Assembly: GCA_902564235.1 (NCBI GenBank)
Contig: CACFAG010000003.1
Span: forward strand, 29,555-93,554
DNA length: 64,000 bases
Source: an uncultured Prochlorococcus sp.
GTDB taxonomy: Bacteria; Cyanobacteriota; Cyanobacteriia; PCC-6307; Cyanobiaceae
Reading direction: 5' to 3'
In this document: piece after piece, positions 61,847-64,000 of the stretch
Layout: each line of letters opens with the position of its first letter
Numbering within the stretch: the stretch's first letter is position 1
Notes under the pieces: model-generated
The model's input: only the letters and a program-made list of their open reading frames with translations
What the model was told of the DNA's origin: nothing
Database searches by the model: none
Program-made: the position numbers and the translations under genes

Positions 61847-62692
61847 TTGGATATTAACTCATTTAATCGTGTCGGCGCAAATATCAGAAAAGCTGGATTT
61901 TTAATTGTACTTTTTTATCTTCTTGTTGTTTTAATAATGAAATTTTTAGAGGCCAATAATTTTTTTGGCTATTCATTTTCAATGTTAAGCAATGATATCT
62001 TTGCCCCTCCTTCTCTTAATCATTTTTGTGGCACAGATAGATTAGGAAGAGATGTTTGCTTAAGAACTTTGCAAGGATCATCATTAGCGATAGAAGTTGT
62101 ATTTTTAGCTATTCTTTTTTCATTAAGTTTGGGTTTACCATTGGGATTATTAAGTGGATATTTTGGTGGTTTTTTTGATAAATGCTTATCACTAATAATG
62201 GATACTATTTTTTCAATACCTGTAATTTTGCTTTCAGTTGTTGTGGCTTTTGTATTGGGTAAGGGTATACTTAACGCGGCTTTGGCATTGTGTATTGTTT
62301 ACTCTCCTCAATATTTTAGATTAATCAGAAATCAGACAATATTGGTTAAATCCGAAACTTATGTTGAGGCAGCTCAAGTTGCAGGAGCTGATGTTAAAAA
62401 AATTATTTTTAAATATATTCTCCCAAATGTAATAACACCATTGCCTATTCTGCTTACCCTAAATGCTGCAGATGCTGTTTTGGTATTAGGAAGTTTAGGA
62501 TTTTTAGGTCTTGGCGTTCCTGCAGATGTCCCAGAGTGGGGAAGTGATTTAAATCTGGCTCTTGCCGCTTTACCTACAGGTATCTGGTGGACGGCTTTGT
62601 TCCCAGGTTTGGCAATGTTTTTTTTAGTTTTAGGTCTTTCTTTTATAGGAGAGGATCTTGAAGAAATTTTTGATAGTCAAAATTCTGAATAA
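61847..62692 (+). CDS. Peptide/nickel-type ABC transporter permease (DppC-like)
   Basis: 281 aa, TTG start. Hydrophobic segments at about residues 15-35, 84-105, 118-142, 190-215 and 250-270. The sequence FCGTDRLGRDVCLRTLQG is the typical N-terminal loop of DppC/OppC, and the EAA loop reads EAAQVAGADVKKIIFKYILP. Neighbouring transporter genes are absent here, so the partner proteins lie elsewhere, and the substrate is unknown. Confidence 0.88.
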   Translation: MDINSFNRVGANIRKAGFLIVLFYLLVVLIMKFLEANNFFGYSFSMLSNDIFAPPSLNHFCGTDRLGRDVCLRTLQGSSLAIEVVFLAILFSLSLGLPLGLLSGYFGGFFDKCLSLIMDTIFSIPVILLSVVVAFVLGKGILNAALALCIVYSPQYFRLIRNQTILVKSETYVEAAQVAGADVKKIIFKYILPNVITPLPILLTLNAADAVLVLGSLGFLGLGVPADVPEWGSDLNLALAALPTGIWWTALFPGLAMFFLVLGLSFIGEDLEEIFDSQNSE

Positions 62693-62694
62693 AT

Positions 62695-63366
62695 TTAGTT
62701 ATCTGTAATAGGATCAAGTTCTCCCTTATCATTCAACTTTGGATATTTTTTAGCTGATTTTTTATATACCGCAGCTAATTCTGGGTAACACCATTCAAAA
62801 AGTGTTTTTTGATATTCATCCATATCTAACCCTTCTCCATTATCGGGCAATATACCTTTATTTTTTCTTTGGCGAACAGCTTCAAATAATAATATAGAAG
62901 CAGCAACTGAAACATTCAGAGATTGAACCATACCTCTCATAGGTATAAAAATTGATTGATCAACCATTGATATAAGTTCATTACTTAGTCCCCATTTTTC
63001 TGCTCCTAAAACAAAACATGTATTTTGAGAATAATCAAAATTTCTATAATCTACTGATTCACTATTAAGAGTCGTTCCATATAATTTAAAGCCCTTATTC
63101 TTTAAATCAGATATGGCTGTAATACTGTTTTCATGATTATTTAGTTTTACCCATTTTTGACTTCCTTGAGCAGTACTATTAAAAGTCTTAACTGCATTCG
63201 TTTTGCTAATAAAATTTGCTTCGAAAACTCCTGCCGCATCACATGTCCTTAATATCGCAGATAAATTATGTGGTTTATTGACATCCTCAACTAAAACAGT
63301 CAAGTTTTTCATTCTGCAATCTAAAACACTTTTGATTCGTTCAAATCTTCTTGGCAAAATTGACAT
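62695..63366 (-). CDS. trmH: tRNA (guanosine-2'-O-)-methyltransferase TrmH
   Basis: 223 aa SPOUT methyltransferase. N-terminal MSILPRRFERIKSVLDCR, then the motif NLTVLVEDVNKPHNLSAILRTCDAAGV (motif 1), LGAEKWGLSNELI (motif 2) and a C-terminal knot region SIFIPMRGMVQSLNVSVAASI (motif 3). It 2'-O-methylates G18 of tRNAs. Convergent to the DppC-like gene, stops 3 bases apart. Confidence 0.92.
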   Translation of the reverse strand: MSILPRRFERIKSVLDCRMKNLTVLVEDVNKPHNLSAILRTCDAAGVFEANFISKTNAVKTFNSTAQGSQKWVKLNNHENSITAISDLKNKGFKLYGTTLNSESVDYRNFDYSQNTCFVLGAEKWGLSNELISMVDQSIFIPMRGMVQSLNVSVAASILLFEAVRQRKNKGILPDNGEGLDMDEYQKTLFEWCYPELAAVYKKSAKKYPKLNDKGELDPITDN

Positions 63367-63462
63367 TTATAATTTTTTCTCACTTTTAAATTATATTCAA
63401 AAATTATTGATTACCTATTAAATCTCTTGGTTTATAATATTTTGGTAGTTTAAATTAACTCA

Positions 63463-63666
63463 ATGGCATACATAGAATGGGACTATACAGTAATAACAAG
63501 TATGGTAGAAAAACAAGGGTGGGATTTACCTGATCGTGAATCGGAAGAATGGAATAAATTTAACGATGAATTAGGAGAAAAAATGAGAGGTGTTGGACTT
63601 ATTTTTGAAAAATATTGTAAATTTGCTCCTGACGTAGGAGAAGGAGTTCATCTTCTAGATGATTGA
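63463..63666 (+). CDS. Small acidic protein, 67 aa
   Basis: ATG-started peptide rich in Glu and Asp: MAYIEWDYTVITSMVEKQGW, then EWNKFNDELGEKMRGVGLIF and an end APDVGEGVHLLDD. Soluble, single-domain size. It is preceded by a 96-base spacer. Unrecognised. Confidence 0.55.
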   Translation: MAYIEWDYTVITSMVEKQGWDLPDRESEEWNKFNDELGEKMRGVGLIFEKYCKFAPDVGEGVHLLDD

Positions 63667-63680
63667 TCATTAATAGTTTT

Positions 63681-63712
63681 AAACCATTGATGTATCCCTT
63701 AATCAATGGTTT
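63681..63712. terminator. Perfect 11-bp inverted repeat after the 63463 gene
   Basis: AAACCATTGAT (63681-63691) with ATCAATGGTTT (63702-63712), a ten-base loop between. It lies 15 bases after the stop codon at 63666. A strong U run is not clearly present on either strand, so it may be a weak terminator or a stabilising stem. Confidence 0.6.
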
Positions 63713-63843
63713 ATTAACTAATAAGATAATATAATTTCACTAAATTAGAACTGGCAATTATTAAGGCTTTATAAAGCTTGTACTCTAAAAAAAAATTTTT
63801 ATTCCACAAAAAAGTTATTTAATTTCTATATTTGAATAAAAAT

Positions 63844-64000
63844 ATGAAAAATAAATTAACTTTTTTATTCGATGGTGGTTGCCCACTTTGTTTGAGAGAA
63901 ACAAATTTTCTTAAAAAAAGAGATACCTTAAACCAAATTGAATTTATAGATATTAATAGTAAGGATTATGATCAAAGTCTTTTTAATGACATCTCATATT
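63844..64000 (+). CDS. DCC-family (DUF393) thiol-disulphide protein, 5' part
   Basis: Visible residues: MKNKLTFLFDGGCPLCLRET, then NFLKKRDTLNQIEFIDIN and on to the window edge. The DGGCPLC motif is the family's CxxC-like site (D-G-x-C-x-x-C) near residue 10, and the fold is thioredoxin-like. Truncated by the right end. Confidence 0.85.
   Translation, partial: MKNKLTFLFDGGCPLCLRETNFLKKRDTLNQIEFIDINSKDYDQSLFNDISY

Overview
The window looks like a piece of a Prochlorococcus chromosome, most likely from a high-light-adapted strain. The evidence is the very low GC, the dense packing, a plastoquinol terminal oxidase, cyanobacterial genes in familiar order (pipX-pipY-sepF-proC, lipB, pdhC, LrtA-type hibernation factor, tatA) and many tiny proteins of types common in Prochlorococcus (Nif11 leader, DUF1651, DUF4278, 30-60 aa membrane peptides).

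Left half, about 1-23,600: a flexible region of short transcription units on both strands. Recognisable genes are PTOX, a carotenoid isomerase/desaturase-family flavoprotein, TatA, a PrxQ/Bcp peroxiredoxin, ArfB, a CPBP membrane protease, proline iminopeptidase, a photolyase/cryptochrome, the thiamine-salvage pair tenA-thiD and a DUF985 cupin. From 18,430 to 20,603 lie four small proteins that look like ferredoxin-fold (ABM-like) stress proteins. Two of them have a terminator hairpin running directly into the start codon, and a candidate antisense sRNA lies beside one. A structured, terminator-ended intergenic RNA candidate lies near 11,850-12,163.

Region 22,556-31,380 has the marks of horizontal transfer. 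It holds a GC-rich SIMPL-domain gene, then vsr and a C5-cytosine methyltransferase. Convergent to these is a five-gene operon: two paralogous ~80-aa helical proteins, a 655-aa GHKL-type ATPase and two unrecognised ~270-aa proteins. Next come a regulated divergent promoter region, a 128-aa protein and a tyrosine integrase broken by one frameshift, which abuts tRNA-Thr(GGU) and tRNA-Tyr(GUA). I read this as a tRNA-linked defence island: a restriction-modification-like system whose effector is not a known restriction enzyme. The methyltransferase is itself split by a -1 frame change at an A7 tract directly before a stop codon.

Right half, 31,590-64,000: conserved core genome. It runs aroQ, miaE, cobI, a DUF1823-like gene, der, an ECF transporter T component, pipX, pipY, sepF, proC, a glycosyltransferase, recO, a deoC homologue lacking the canonical lysine, hpf/lrtA, lipB, an acyl-activating enzyme, ylqD-like, pdhC, queA, cysK, two cystathionine-synthase/lyase paralogues, rpsD, yidD, a glutaredoxin-like gene, murE, an SDR, a class V aminotransferase, an ArsM-like methyltransferase, a DUF4278 gene, nfu, mqo, lepA, a DppC-like permease, trmH and the start of a DCC-family gene. 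All calls come from reading the sequence and recalling family motifs; no search was run.
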